Below, piece by piece: positions 31,495 to 40,594 of a DNA stretch of 64,000 nt (within the stretch, counting starts at the first letter, position 1; the number at the start of each line of letters is the position of its first letter). Source of the DNA: Agromyces sp. H17E-10. Lineage in GTDB: Bacteria; Actinomycetota; Actinomycetes; Actinomycetales; Microbacteriaceae. The DNA is taken from positions 1,612,001-1,676,000 of the forward strand of contig NZ_CP095042.1 in the NCBI RefSeq assembly GCF_022919715.1, in the 5' to 3' direction. A program made the position numbers and the translations under genes. The notes below the pieces were generated by a model. The model did no database searches. It was not told the DNA's origin and saw only the letters and a list, made by a program, of their open reading frames with translations.

Positions 31495-32241
31495 CTACCC
31501 CTGGTCGCTGACGCCGGCGAAGGTCTCGGGATAGTCGCCGAGCCAGGCCCAGCGGTCGATCGGCCAGCTCACGACGAACGCGCGGCCGATCACGTTCTCG
31601 ATCGGAACAAACCCCTCCGACGGCGTCTCGGTCTGGTAGCGCGAGTCGCGGGAGTCGTCGCGATTGTCGCCCATGACCCAGAGCGCGCCGTCGGGCACCG
31701 TGACCGAGAAGTCGGTCTTCGACGCCCGCGTCTCCCCGCCGGGCAACGAGATGTACGGCTCGTCGAGCGGCACGCCGTCGATACTCATCCGCCCGCGCTC
31801 GTCGCAGCACTCGACGTGGTCGCCGGGCAGGCCGATGACGCGCTTGACGAGATCACTGTCGGAGTCCGACGCGGCGAGTCCGACGAACACGAGGAACGAG
31901 TCGACCGCGGCGGCGAGCGGCGGCTTCGGCGGCTCGGGCCGTGCGTCCAGCCAGCCGCCCGGGTCTTCGAACACCACCACGTCGCCCCGCGCGATGGGCA
32001 CGACGTCGGGCACGAGCTCGTTCACCATGATGCGGTCGTCGATCTCGAGCGTGTGCGACATCGACTGCGACGGAATGTAGAACGGCCGGACCAGGAACGT
32101 CTTGATGAGGAACGAGACGAGGATCGCGACGACGGCGATCACCACGAGATCGCGTGCGAACAGCAGGCCCGGATGCCGCCTCCGACGCGAAGCTGCAGGA
32201 GGCGCTTCGTCGGCCCCGGCATCGGCGGCATCAGCGGACAA
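31495..32241 (-). CDS. lepB: Signal peptidase I
   Basis: Type I signal peptidase (248 aa) that cleaves secretory signal peptides at the outer face of the membrane. One N-terminal membrane helix (DLVVIAVVAILVSFLIKTF) precedes the Ser of IPSQSMSHTL and the Lys of DLVKRVIGLPGD, the catalytic dyad, followed by GALWVMGDNRDDSRDSR. The start is a TTG at 32241, chosen because GGAGG lies 6 nt upstream and no ATG or GTG precedes the membrane helix in reasonable distance. It follows tRNA-Ser(GCT) and its terminator. Confidence 0.95.
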   Translation of the reverse strand: MSADAADAGADEAPPAASRRRRHPGLLFARDLVVIAVVAILVSFLIKTFLVRPFYIPSQSMSHTLEIDDRIMVNELVPDVVPIARGDVVVFEDPGGWLDARPEPPKPPLAAAVDSFLVFVGLAASDSDSDLVKRVIGLPGDHVECCDERGRMSIDGVPLDEPYISLPGGETRASKTDFSVTVPDGALWVMGDNRDDSRDSRYQTETPSEGFVPIENVIGRAFVVSWPIDRWAWLGDYPETFAGVSDQG

Positions 32242-32267
32242 TCCCGGCCTCCTCCAGTGGACGACGA

Positions 32268-32291
32268 AAGCCCCTCGAGAACGAGGGGCTT
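32268..32291. terminator. Terminator of tRNA-Ser(GCT)
   Basis: Perfect 10-bp arms AAGCCCCTCG and CGAGGGGCTT with loop AGAA, followed on the minus strand by TTTCGTCGT; it lies 7 bp beyond the mature tRNA 3' end and upstream of lepB. Confidence 0.85.
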
Positions 32292-32298
32292 CGAAGTG

Positions 32299-32387
32299 CG
32301 GAGACGGCGGGATTTGAACCCGCGGTCCCCTTACGGGGACTCCACCTTAGCAGGGTGGTGCACTCGACCGGACTATGCGACGTCTCC
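32299..32387 (-). tRNA. tRNA-Ser (anticodon GCT)
   Basis: Class II tRNA of 89 nt: acceptor GGAGACG/CGTCTCC, anticodon stem CCACC/GGTGG with loop CTGCTAA (anticodon GCT), long variable arm GTCCCCGTAAGGGGAC, T arm GCGGG-TTCAAAT-CCCGC, discriminator G. Confidence 0.96.
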
Positions 32388-32463
32388 TCGCGGGTACGCA
32401 AGCGCACACGCGACAGCCATCATAACCCGATGCCCGGCCGAAACACGATTCGGGCGAGATCGG

Positions 32464-33792
32464 CTACTGGTCTTCGAGCGTACGGCCCGCGGAACACCTG
32501 GTCTCGGCCGCTGTCTGGCCGGTGACGTCGCTCGGCAGCGGCTCGGTCGACGGGGCCGGCGTGGGCACCTCGGCGGTGTCCTCCGCGGGAGCCTCCTCGC
32601 CGCTCTCCTCGGTGGAGAGCGCGGCCGGGGCCGCCTCGCCGTCGGTCGTCGCGGGGTCGACGGGCGGCGCGGTCGGGTCGCCCGCCGAGGCGAACGTGGC
32701 GTCGTCGGCCGTGGGGTCGAACGTCACCGGGATGTCCTGCTGCAGCGCAGTGTTCACGATCTCGGCCGAGTCGCTCGGCACGACGCCGCCCTCGACGTAA
32801 CCCGTCGGGTACTGGATGAACGCGATCTTCGAGAGGTCGATGTCTTTCGCGGCCTTCGCGATCGAGACCATCGTCGTGGGGTCGGCGAGGGTGTCGGAGA
32901 GCTCCATGTTCGCGAGCGCGGCCTTCGCGATCGAGTACAGCGCGACGGGGTCGCCGAGCGTGCCGCCGTCTTGCAGCTTGCGCACGAGCGACGACATGAA
33001 CACCTGCTGGTTCGAGATGCGCCCGAGGTCGGAGCCGTCGCCGACGCCGTGCCGAGTACGCAGGAATTGCAGCGCCTCCATGCCCTTGAGCGAGTGCTCG
33101 CCGGCCGTGAGGTACAGGTTGGTGTGCTCGTCTTCGATCGGCTCGGCGACGCAGACCGATACGCCGCCGACGGCCTCACTCATCGCGGCGACGCCGAGGA
33201 ACTGCACGGTGCCCGCGAACGGGATCGTGATGCCGGTGAGCTGCTCGACGGTCTTCACCACGCACGCCATGCCGCCGTAGTCGAGCACCGAGTTGATCTT
33301 CACGCCGTACTGCTCGTACAGCGGCTCGCCGGCGGGGTCGGCCGGGTCGGGGCAGGCGGGTACGTCGACGAACATGTCACGGGGGAAGCTGATGACCTCG
33401 ACGTGCGAGTGGTCCTGCGAGATGTGCAGCAGCATCGTCACGTCGTTGAGCACGGCGGTCTCTTCGTCGGGGTCGCCGAACGCGTCGCCCTGCCCCTCAC
33501 GGCTGTCACTGCCGATGAGCAGCACGTTCACGCCGCCCTCCATGGCACCGACGTCGGGCACGCCCTCGAGCACGTCGGCGTTGCCGAGCGAGACGGTGGG
33601 CTTCAGCGTGTTGGCGAGGTCCCATGCGGCGTAGGCCGCGACGGCTCCGCCCGAGACGAGGGCGACGGCCGCGACCGAGGCGACGACCTTCGCGAGCGTG
33701 CGTCCGATCGAGCGACGACGGAGTCGGCCGTGGCGCGCCACCGCGGGGTTCTTCGCGGCGCGACGTGAGCTGGGTCGCAACGCTTCGTTCAC
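32464..33792 (-). CDS. LytR-CpsA-Psr (LCP) family protein, copy 1
   Basis: Membrane-anchored LCP phosphotransferase-like protein, 442 aa, which attaches secondary polymers such as arabinogalactan-like or teichoic glycans to peptidoglycan. A basic N-terminus and one membrane helix are followed by the LCP domain: VNVLLIGSDSREGQ, VISFPRDM with the catalytic Arg, the KINSVLDYGG segment, VGGVSVCVAEPI and FLRTRHGVGDGSDLGR. A Thr/Pro/Glu-rich tail of about 100 residues ends with a Cys. GTG start at 33792 with AGAGGA upstream. tRNA-Ser(TGA) ends only 25 bp upstream, so transcription is probably shared. Confidence 0.92.
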   Translation of the reverse strand: MNEALRPSSRRAAKNPAVARHGRLRRRSIGRTLAKVVASVAAVALVSGGAVAAYAAWDLANTLKPTVSLGNADVLEGVPDVGAMEGGVNVLLIGSDSREGQGDAFGDPDEETAVLNDVTMLLHISQDHSHVEVISFPRDMFVDVPACPDPADPAGEPLYEQYGVKINSVLDYGGMACVVKTVEQLTGITIPFAGTVQFLGVAAMSEAVGGVSVCVAEPIEDEHTNLYLTAGEHSLKGMEALQFLRTRHGVGDGSDLGRISNQQVFMSSLVRKLQDGGTLGDPVALYSIAKAALANMELSDTLADPTTMVSIAKAAKDIDLSKIAFIQYPTGYVEGGVVPSDSAEIVNTALQQDIPVTFDPTADDATFASAGDPTAPPVDPATTDGEAAPAALSTEESGEEAPAEDTAEVPTPAPSTEPLPSDVTGQTAAETRCSAGRTLEDQ

Positions 33793-33817
33793 CGTGGTCC
33801 TCTCGTGTCGTGTCGCG

Positions 33818-33902
33818 CGGAGGGCGTGGGATTCGAACCCACGAGACATTTCTGCCCACTGGTTTTCAAGACCAGCTCCATCGGCCGCTCGGACAGCCCT
33901 CC
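33818..33902 (-). tRNA. tRNA-Ser (anticodon TGA)
   Basis: Class II tRNA of 85 nt: acceptor GGAGGGC/GCCCTCC, anticodon stem CTGGT/ACCAG with loop CTTGAAA (anticodon TGA), variable arm TGGGCAGAAATGTCTC region, T arm with TTCGAAT, discriminator G. No terminator separates it from the LCP gene downstream. Confidence 0.95.
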
Positions 33903-34027
33903 ATGCCCGTGCGACCGCTCCGACGTGGAGCAGATCGTGCAGGCAGGCCCCGATTCTAGCCGAAATGCGCTCGGGCCAGCCTGTCAGTCACGCCTGAAAG
34001 AGTCCTGAAGCGAGGAAGAAGGCGAGA

Positions 34028-35509
34028 TCAGTCGCCATTTCCGGTCACGCAGCGCACTTGGGTGCCGGTGAGCCCCGTGACGTCGGGAGGCAGTTGCTCC
34101 TCGGCCGGCGTCGTCGCCGGCTCGGCCGACGCCGGCGCTGCGGCATCCCCACCCGAATCGGTGCCCGTGTCGACGGCCTGCGCCTCCTCGGCGCTCTCGG
34201 TCTCGGTGTCGGCGTCGGTCGTGGCCGCCTCGACGGCGGGGGTCGTCGGGTCCGACGTTCCGTAGCCGGCGTTGTCGTTCGCGGTCGGGTCGATCACGAC
34301 GGGGCGGTCCGCCTGCAGGGCGAGGTTCACCGCCTCGGCCGATTCGGCGGGCTCCACGTGCACCCCGTCGCCGTAGCCCGCCGTCGGGTACTGCACGAAC
34401 GCGATCTTCGACAGGTCGGTGTCGGCGAGCGCCCGTGCGATCGACATGAGACGCGCCGGGTTCTGCAGCTCCTTCGAGAGCTCCATGTTCGAGAGCACGG
34501 CCTTCGCGATCGAGTACAGCTTCACGGGGTCGCTGAGGGTTCCGCTCGACTGCAGGGTGCGTGCGAGCGATGCGAGGAACGCCTGCTGGCTCGCGATGCG
34601 GCCGAGGTCGCTGCCGTCGTTCGTCGCCTTGCGGGTGCGCAGGAACGCGAGCGCCTCGAACCCCTTGATGCTGTGCGTGCCGGCCGTGAGCTTGAGACCC
34701 GAGGCGGGATCGTCGATCGGGTCGGCGAGGCAGACCTCGACGCCGCCGACCGCCTCAGACAGCGCGGCGACGCCCTTGAACTCGACGACGCCGGCGACGG
34801 GGATCTTCGTGCCGGTGAGCTGCTCGATGGTCATCGCGACGCACGTCAGGCCACCATGACTCAACACGCTGTTGAGCGGCACGCCCGACATCGCCGACAG
34901 CGGGCCGGTGGTCGGGTCGACCGGGTCGGGGCACTCGGGCACCGGCACGATCATGTCGCGCGGAAAGCTCACGACCTCGACGTGCGAGTGGTCCTGCGAG
35001 ACGTGCAGGAGCATGTTGACGTCGTTGAGGATGCCCGAGTCCTCCTCGGGGTCGCCGAACGAACCGTCGGCCGGGCGCTTGTCGCTGCCGACGAGCAGGA
35101 AGTTGAGGCCCCCGTCCATCGCGCCGATGTCGGGCACGCCGTCGAGCATGTCCTCGCTCGCGAGCGAGGCGCCCTGCTTGACCGAGCCCACGAGGTCGAC
35201 GGCCGCGTAGGCGGCGACCGCGGTCGCGCTCACCGCGACGACGGCGACGACGGATGCGACGAGCTTGAGCGTCGCGCGCGGCCCCGTGTGCCGTGGCAGG
35301 CGCCCGTGACGGGTGGGCTCGGGGCCGATGGGCGCGTCGCCTGGCCCATCCGCTTCAGCGGGTCGGTCCGGTTCGGCCGGCGTGCCGGGTTCGTCGGCCG
35401 GCCCGTCCGGTTCGGTGGAAGCGCCGGACCCGTCGGCGAGGTCGACCTCGTCGGTCGGGCTCGTCGGCGCCGCGGCATCCCCCGCCGTCGGCCCTTCGTT
35501 CTGCTCCAC
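34028..35509 (-). CDS. LytR-CpsA-Psr (LCP) family protein, copy 2
   Basis: Paralogue of the 32464-33792 protein (493 aa), with a longer acidic, Pro/Glu/Asp-rich cytoplasmic N-terminus of about 75 residues before the membrane helix. The LCP core is conserved: LNFLLVGSDKRPADG, VVSFPRDM with catalytic Arg, PLNSVLSHGG, VGGVEVCLADPI and FLRTRKATNDGSDLGR. The C-terminal tail is again Thr/Asp/Glu-rich and ends in QVRCVTGNGD. GTG start with GGGAGGGG upstream. The two copies, separated only by a tRNA gene, look like a tandem duplication that has diverged. Confidence 0.92.
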   Translation of the reverse strand: MEQNEGPTAGDAAAPTSPTDEVDLADGSGASTEPDGPADEPGTPAEPDRPAEADGPGDAPIGPEPTRHGRLPRHTGPRATLKLVASVVAVVAVSATAVAAYAAVDLVGSVKQGASLASEDMLDGVPDIGAMDGGLNFLLVGSDKRPADGSFGDPEEDSGILNDVNMLLHVSQDHSHVEVVSFPRDMIVPVPECPDPVDPTTGPLSAMSGVPLNSVLSHGGLTCVAMTIEQLTGTKIPVAGVVEFKGVAALSEAVGGVEVCLADPIDDPASGLKLTAGTHSIKGFEALAFLRTRKATNDGSDLGRIASQQAFLASLARTLQSSGTLSDPVKLYSIAKAVLSNMELSKELQNPARLMSIARALADTDLSKIAFVQYPTAGYGDGVHVEPAESAEAVNLALQADRPVVIDPTANDNAGYGTSDPTTPAVEAATTDADTETESAEEAQAVDTGTDSGGDAAAPASAEPATTPAEEQLPPDVTGLTGTQVRCVTGNGD

Positions 35510-35574
35510 GTCGTTTCCCCTCCCGACCGGATGATTCTATTTCCCGCACCCCCGCGCGGGCTGTGATTCGCCGG

Positions 35575-36435
35575 TCAGGGCAACGTGTCGAGCGTCGCGG
35601 CGAGCCCGGCCTCGTCGACCGCGCCGGTCACCTCACGCGCCGCCGCCCGCACCTCGTCGGGCGCCTGGCCCATCGCGACCGACCGGCCCGCGGCGCCCGC
35701 CCAGGCGAACATCTCGAGATCGTTGCGGCCGTCGCCGACGGCGAGCACCCGTGCGGCGTCGGCGCCGAGCCAGCCGCGGACCCGCTCGAGCGCGGTCGCC
35801 TTGTTGACCCCGTCGGGCGCGATGTCGAGCCAGGCCGTCCAGCCGATCGCGTAGCTCACGTGGTGCAGGCCCATCTGGTCGACGATCTCGAAGAACTCGT
35901 CGAGCCCGTGCTCGAGGCTCGTGACGACGACACGCGTCGCGCGCTGGTCGAGCAGGCCCTCGAACTCGACCTCGCGGGCGTTGTCGAGGTTCCACTCGGT
36001 CATGCCGCGCGTGTAGAGCCGGAACCCGTCGGCGAGCTCGACCATGAACTTGCCCGACGGCAGGAACGCGCGGATGCGCTCGAGCACCGCGGTCGGGTCG
36101 AAGGTCTCGACGTGCTCGCGCGAGTAACCGCCCTCGGCGGTGTCGTCGCGACGCATCGTGATCGCGCCGTTCGCGCAGACCACGTACTCGGGGGTGAGCC
36201 CGAGCTGCTCGAGCACGGGGCGCGTCGTCGCCCACGAGCGGCCGGTCGCGAGCGTGACGAGGTGGCCCCGGTCTTCGGCGGCGGCGACGGCGTCGGCGAC
36301 GAGGTCGTCGATCGTGCCGTCCTCGTGCATGATCGTGCCGTCGACGTCGAGTGCGACGAACCACGGCTCGGCCGCGGTCTCGATACGCTCGCTGGCGCTC
36401 GCTACTCGACCACCGGGGCTCGATTCGATGCTCAT
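35575..36435 (-). CDS. HAD-superfamily hydrolase, Cof type, with repeat-encoded N-terminus
   Basis: Cof-type sugar-phosphatase-like HAD (286 aa). Motif I is [10 protein letters not shown] (nucleophile Asp), motif II Thr in LATGRSW, motif III Lys in [11 protein letters not shown], motif [12 protein letters not shown]. The ATG at 36435 overlaps the serS stop by 4 nt. Residues about 8-20 ([13 protein letters not shown]) are the translation of a dispersed repeat half-unit (36376-36414), an unusual N-terminal extension before the conserved fold. Substrate unknown. Confidence 0.88.
   Translation of the reverse strand: MSIESSPGGRVASASERIETAAEPWFVALDVDGTIMHEDGTIDDLVADAVAAAEDRGHLVTLATGRSWATTRPVLEQLGLTPEYVVCANGAITMRRDDTAEGGYSREHVETFDPTAVLERIRAFLPSGKFMVELADGFRLYTRGMTEWNLDNAREVEFEGLLDQRATRVVVTSLEHGLDEFFEIVDQMGLHHVSYAIGWTAWLDIAPDGVNKATALERVRGWLGADAARVLAVGDGRNDLEMFAWAGAAGRSVAMGQAPDEVRAAAREVTGAVDEAGLAATLDTLP
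36376..36414. repeat. Dispersed repeat half-unit R4, in HAD N-terminus
   Basis: On the minus strand GGTGGTCGAGTAGCGAGCG continues to CGTATCGAGACC, the same unit type as at 38852-38894. At 39 bp it equals 13 codons and is translated at the start of the HAD gene. Confidence 0.8.
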
Positions 36436-37700
36436 CGCGCGACGGGCTCGAATCGCTCGAGTCCGCCGAGGTAGCCGCGCAGCGCCTCGGGCACGACGAC
36501 CGAGCCGTCGGCCTGCTGGTGCGTCTCGAGGATCGCGACGATCCAGCGGGTCGTCGCGAGCGTGCCGTTGAGGGTCGCGACCGGTGCCGTCTTGCCGCTC
36601 TCGGTGCGGTGCCTGATGTCGAGGCGGCGTGCCTGGAAGGTCGTGCAGTTCGAGGTCGACGTGAGCTCGCGGTACGCGTTCTGCGTCGGCACCCACGCCT
36701 CGACGTCGTACTTGCGCGCCGCGCTCGAGCCGAGGTCGCCGGCCGCCGTGTCGATCACGCGGTACGCGAGCCCGAGGTCTTGCAGCATGCCCTCCTGCCA
36801 CGCGAGCAGGCGCTCGTGCTCGGCCTCGGCGTCGGCCGGGTCGATGTAGGTGAACATCTCGAGCTTGTTGAACTGGTGCACGCGGATGATGCCGCGGGTG
36901 TCTTTGCCGTGCGAGCCCGCCTCGCTGCGGTAGCAGGTCGACCAGCCGGCATAGCGGATCGGCCCGTTCGACACGTCGATGATCTCGTCGGCGTGGTAGC
37001 CGGCGAGCGCGACCTCGCTCGTGCCGGTGAGGTAGAGCTCCTGCTCGGGCAGGTAATACACCTCGTCGGCGTGCGCGCCGAGGAACCCGGTGCCGTTCAT
37101 GATCTCGGGGCGCACGAGCGTCGGCGTGATGAGCGGGGTGAATCCGGCGGCGATCGCCCGGTCGAGCCCCATAGTCATGAGGGCGAGCTCGAGGCGGGCG
37201 CCGACGCCCTTGAGGTAGTGGAAGCGCGCGCCCGACACCTTCGCACCGCGCTGCATGTCGATCGCGTCGAGCAGCTCGCCGATCTCGAGGTGGTCGCGGG
37301 GCTCGAAGTCGAACGCGGGGATCTGGCCGACCTCGCGCAGCACGAGGTAGTCGTCTTCACCGCCGGCGGGCACGCCGTCGATGACGATGTTGCCGAGCTT
37401 CTGCACGGCGAGCGTGAACTCGGCCTCGGCGTCGCTCGCGGCCTGGCTCGCCGCCTTCACTCGCGCGGCCAGCTCTTGCGCCTGCGCGACGAGTTCGGCC
37501 TTCGCCTCCTTCGGAGCCTGCGCGACCTGCTTGCCGAACGCGTTCTGCTCGGCGCGGAGCGTCTCGAAGACGGTGATGGCGGTGCGACGGGCCGAGTCGG
37601 CGGCAACCGCCTCGTCGACGAACGCCGAGGACTCGCCACGGAGCTCCTGCGAACGCTTGATGACGTCGGGGTTCTCGCGGAGCAGCACGGGGTCGATCAC
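36432..37700 (-). CDS. serS: Seryl-tRNA synthetase
   Basis: Class II aminoacyl-tRNA synthetase charging tRNA-Ser, 422 aa (usual length). The N-terminal coiled-coil arm covers about residues 28-100 (rich in Ala/Glu/Lys heptads). Core motifs include GTGFLPxx-type [46 protein letters not shown] (motif 2) and [17 protein letters not shown] (motif 3). The GTG start at 37700 has TAGACT 7 nt upstream and no ribosome-binding site, so it is probably leaderless. Two tRNA-Ser genes lie 4-5 kb away. Confidence 0.97.
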   Translation of the reverse strand: MIDPVLLRENPDVIKRSQELRGESSAFVDEAVAADSARRTAITVFETLRAEQNAFGKQVAQAPKEAKAELVAQAQELAARVKAASQAASDAEAEFTLAVQKLGNIVIDGVPAGGEDDYLVLREVGQIPAFDFEPRDHLEIGELLDAIDMQRGAKVSGARFHYLKGVGARLELALMTMGLDRAIAAGFTPLITPTLVRPEIMNGTGFLGAHADEVYYLPEQELYLTGTSEVALAGYHADEIIDVSNGPIRYAGWSTCYRSEAGSHGKDTRGIIRVHQFNKLEMFTYIDPADAEAEHERLLAWQEGMLQDLGLAYRVIDTAAGDLGSSAARKYDVEAWVPTQNAYRELTSTSNCTTFQARRLDIRHRTESGKTAPVATLNGTLATTRWIVAILETHQQADGSVVVPEALRGYLGGLERFEPVAR

Positions 37701-37707
37701 CCGAGCA

Positions 37708-37713
37708 AGTCTA
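37708..37713 (-). promoter_or_regulatory. -10 box for leaderless serS
   Basis: TAGACT on the minus strand, 7 nt before the GTG start. Confidence 0.6.
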
Positions 37714-37760
37714 GCCCGCGGCATCCCCCGCCCTTCAGCCACCGCCCGGGCGCGGTGCCG

Positions 37761-37766
37761 TACCGT
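37761..37766 (+). promoter_or_regulatory. -10 box for leaderless diacylglycerol-kinase-like gene
   Basis: TACCGT, 7 nt before the GTG at 37774; with the divergent serS box it gives a compact promoter pair. Confidence 0.5.
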
Positions 37767-37773
37767 TGGCAGG

Positions 37774-38781
37774 GTGACGGCCGACCACCAACCGACGGCG
37801 GATGCCTCGGAGCCGCGCCCGCGTGCGGCGATCATCTCGAACCCCACCAAGTCGGGGGTCGACGCGCTGCGCGCCGCGGTCGAGCGCGCCGAGGAGCGCC
37901 AGGGGTTCGCGCCGTCGTTGTGGATCGACACCGCAGAGGACGACCCCGGCAAGGGCATGGCCCGCGAGGCGGTCGAAAAGGGCGTCGACCTCGTGGTCGC
38001 GGCCGGCGGCGACGGCACCGTGCGCTCGGTCGCGGCGGGCCTGCGGGGCACGGGCGTGCCCCTCGGCATCGTGCCGCTCGGCACCGGAAACCTCTTCGCG
38101 CGCAACCTCGACATCCCCGTCAACGACGTCGACGACGCCGTCGTGCTCGCGTTCGCCGGTCTCGACCGGGCGGTCGACGTGCTCATCGCGCGGGTTCGGC
38201 GCCCAGACGGCACGACCGAGTCGCACGCCTCGCTCGTGATGGCGGGCATCGGCATCGACGCGACGATGATCGCGAACACGAACCCCGACCTGAAGAAGAA
38301 GGTCGGCTGGCTGGCGTACGTCGACGCGGGATTGCGGGCGCTGCCGAACTCGGAGCCGTTCCGCGTCGTGCACCGGCTCGACGGCGGCCGCCACCACCGG
38401 TCGAGGGTGTCGAGCATCCTCGTCGCGAACCTCGGCTACCTGCCGGGCAACCTCGAGCTCATCCCCGACGCCGAGATCGACGACGGACGCCTCGACGTCG
38501 TGCGACTGCAGCCGCGCAACCTGTTCGGCTGGTTGTTCGTCTGGCGCGTCATCGCGTGGGAGAACCGGGTGATGCGCAAGACCGCGATCGGCCGGCAGGT
38601 GCTCGACCTCACCGGCGGCAACCGGCGCCAGGTCGTCGCGTACTCCCGCGGGCGCACCGTCGACCTCGTCATCGAGGGCGGGCCGCAGGAGTTCGAGATC
38701 GACGGCGACGAGTTCGGCACGGTCGCCGCCGCCCGCTTCGAGGTCGACCCGGCGTCGCTCATCGTGCGCGTGCCGCGCTGA
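37774..38781 (+). CDS. Diacylglycerol kinase / lipid kinase family protein (DgkB/YegS type)
   Basis: A 335-aa lipid kinase with the DAGK catalytic fold. The nucleotide-binding motif is [13 protein letters not shown] (GGDGT), followed by [15 protein letters not shown] and, in the C-terminal beta-sandwich, [12 protein letters not shown] and EIDGDEFG. The opening [11 protein letters not shown] is the family's first strand. It phosphorylates diacylglycerol or a related lipid using ATP. GTG at 37774 chosen from the TANNNT spacing; the longer open frame upstream is shadow of serS. Confidence 0.9.
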   Translation: MTADHQPTADASEPRPRAAIISNPTKSGVDALRAAVERAEERQGFAPSLWIDTAEDDPGKGMAREAVEKGVDLVVAAGGDGTVRSVAAGLRGTGVPLGIVPLGTGNLFARNLDIPVNDVDDAVVLAFAGLDRAVDVLIARVRRPDGTTESHASLVMAGIGIDATMIANTNPDLKKKVGWLAYVDAGLRALPNSEPFRVVHRLDGGRHHRSRVSSILVANLGYLPGNLELIPDAEIDDGRLDVVRLQPRNLFGWLFVWRVIAWENRVMRKTAIGRQVLDLTGGNRRQVVAYSRGRTVDLVIEGGPQEFEIDGDEFGTVAAARFEVDPASLIVRVPR

Positions 38782-38789
38782 CCCGATCC

Positions 38790-38894
38790 GGTGGTCGAGT
38801 AGGCGCGCCAGCGCCACCCCGGTGGTCGAGTAGGCGCGCCAGCGCCACCCCGGTGGTCGAGTAGGCGCGCCAGCGCCGTATCGAGACCCGGTCA
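38790..38894. repeat. 31-bp tandem repeat built from the dispersed palindrome (R5)
   Basis: The unit GGTGGTCGAGTAGGCGCGCCAGCGCCACCCC starts at 38790, 38821 and 38852; the first two are identical, and the third continues into GTATCGAGACCCGG. It lies between the convergent ends of the lipid kinase and DHA2 exporter genes and includes the exporter's stop region. Confidence 0.92.
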
Positions 38895-40478
38895 GCCGAG
38901 CATCGACCCCTCGGCCGACGACGACGGGTTCGGGTCGGGCAGCCGGCGCATGCGCAGTCCGTTCGCGATGCCGAGCAGCCCGGCCAGGATCGGCACGAAG
39001 AGCGCCACCTGCAGGGCGATGTCCCGCGAGTCGGTGTTGATGCGCAGGATCTCGGCCTGCACGTCGGCCGGTTCGTCGACGAGCAGCTCGGCGAGGCCGG
39101 TGTCGCTCATGATCTCGGCGTCCTCCTCGAGCACGGTCGAGACCTGCTGCGCCTCTTCGGCGCTCAGTACCGAGCTCGCCTCGGCGCTCGCGGTGAACGT
39201 GAACGCGAGCGTCGCGAGCATGATCGCACCGGCGAAGGCGAGCCCGAACGAGAGTCCGAACGATCCGGCCGCCGAGTTCACCCCGGCCGCCTCGCTCACC
39301 CGCTCGTCGGAGATCGGCGAGAGCGTGTAGTTGTTGAGCTGCGACACGAGGAAGCCGAGTCCGCAGCCCGCGACGATGAGCGGGATCGTGAGGTACCAGC
39401 CCGAGTCGGCGATCGGCACGATCGGCACGATCACGGCGATGCCGATGACGACGAGGATGAAGCCCCACATGATGATGCTCGCCGGGCGGCGTTTCAGTCC
39501 GCGCCCCGCGAGCAACGCGACGACGAACATGCTGAGCGAGAGGGGGGCGATCGAGAGGCCCGCCTGCAGGGCGTTGTACTCGAACACCATCTGCAGGTAG
39601 ATCGGCAGCACGATCATCGTGCCGCCGAGCGCGATCTGCTGCAGCAACTGACCGCTCGCGCCCGTACGGAACATCTTCGACTCGAAGAGCGCGGGGTCGA
39701 GCAGCACGGGCTTGCCCGCACGCTTGCGGCTGCGGAGCCAGAAGACGAGGAGGCCCAGTCCGAGCACGCCGATGCCGATGATGAGCCCGACGTAGCCGCC
39801 GCCCTCCTGCCAGACGAGGATGCCGGTCACGACGCCGCCCATGCCGACGATCGACAGCAGGGCGCCGACGAGGTCGATCGACCGGTCACCGTGGTACGGC
39901 ACGTCCTTCACGAGCCCGATGCCCGCGAGCACGACGGCGATGATGAGCGCCTCGAGCGCGAAGCCGACCCGCCACGAGAGGAACGTCGTGATGAACCCGC
40001 CGAGCAGCGGCCCGACCGCGGCGGCGATCGCCGCCGACGCTCCGACCAGGGCGTAGACGCGCTTCTGATGGGCGCCCTCGAAGTTGCCGTGGATGAGCGA
40101 CTGCATCGCCGGCAGCAGCAGTGAGGCGCCGATGCCGCCGACGACGGCCCAGAAGATGATGATCGCGATGAGGTCCTGCGCGAACACCATCGCGATCGCA
40201 CCCACCGCGTAGCCGAGCAGGCCGAGGATGTAGGCGAGCTTGCGCCCGATCAGATCGCCCGTCTTGCCGCCGATCAGGATGAACGCCGCCGAGACGAGGG
40301 CCTCGAGCGCGATCGCGCTCTGCACGCCGCTCACGGTCGTGTGCAGGTCGTTGACGACGGCCGAGATCGACACGTTCATGAGCGACGTGTCGACGACGAG
40401 CACGAACATCGCCATCGCGAGCAGCAGTGCCAGCTTGCCGTTGAACCGCACCTCGCCGGGCGCACCGTTCGAGTCCAT
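38892..40478 (-). CDS. MFS drug-efflux transporter, DHA2 (14-helix) family
   Basis: Membrane antiporter of 528 aa. The N-terminal helix carries MFVLVVDTSLMNVSISAVV (motif D1 region), the cytoplasmic loop GGKTGDLIGRKLAYILG is motif A, and GPLLGGFITTFLSWRVGF is motif C of exporters. Fourteen helices are predicted, with an acidic extracytoplasmic loop near residues 425-480. DHA2 pumps expel drugs, dyes or antibiotics by proton exchange; the substrate is unknown. Start ATG at 40478. No regulator gene is adjacent. Confidence 0.9.
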   Translation of the reverse strand: MDSNGAPGEVRFNGKLALLLAMAMFVLVVDTSLMNVSISAVVNDLHTTVSGVQSAIALEALVSAAFILIGGKTGDLIGRKLAYILGLLGYAVGAIAMVFAQDLIAIIIFWAVVGGIGASLLLPAMQSLIHGNFEGAHQKRVYALVGASAAIAAAVGPLLGGFITTFLSWRVGFALEALIIAVVLAGIGLVKDVPYHGDRSIDLVGALLSIVGMGGVVTGILVWQEGGGYVGLIIGIGVLGLGLLVFWLRSRKRAGKPVLLDPALFESKMFRTGASGQLLQQIALGGTMIVLPIYLQMVFEYNALQAGLSIAPLSLSMFVVALLAGRGLKRRPASIIMWGFILVVIGIAVIVPIVPIADSGWYLTIPLIVAGCGLGFLVSQLNNYTLSPISDERVSEAAGVNSAAGSFGLSFGLAFAGAIMLATLAFTFTASAEASSVLSAEEAQQVSTVLEEDAEIMSDTGLAELLVDEPADVQAEILRINTDSRDIALQVALFVPILAGLLGIANGLRMRRLPDPNPSSSAEGSMLG

Positions 40479-40549
40479 GGCTCATGCAACCACAACGCGC
40501 GGTCGCACCGGAAGAGTCCCCGTTCGGGCGACGGCGCCCGAACGCACCG

Positions 40550-40583
40550 GAGCGGGGCCGGTCGCTTCCGACCGGCCCCGCTC
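40550..40583. terminator. Terminator of the GH89 gene
   Basis: Perfect 15-bp arms GAGCGGGGCCGGTCG and CGACCGGCCCCGCTC around CTTC, 11 bp past the GH89 stop on the minus strand. A second hairpin GTTCGGGCG/CGCCCGAAC at 40522-40543 follows. Confidence 0.85.
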
Positions 40584-40594
40584 GGCGGCTGCGA

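Noticed and set aside
30941..31810. Upstream extension of the metallophosphatase into lepB
   Set aside because: The extra residues are out-of-frame lepB; the metal-motif fold begins at the GTG at 31441.
38790..38882. CRISPR-like array
   Set aside because: The 31-bp units are head to tail without spacers and derive from the dispersed palindrome.
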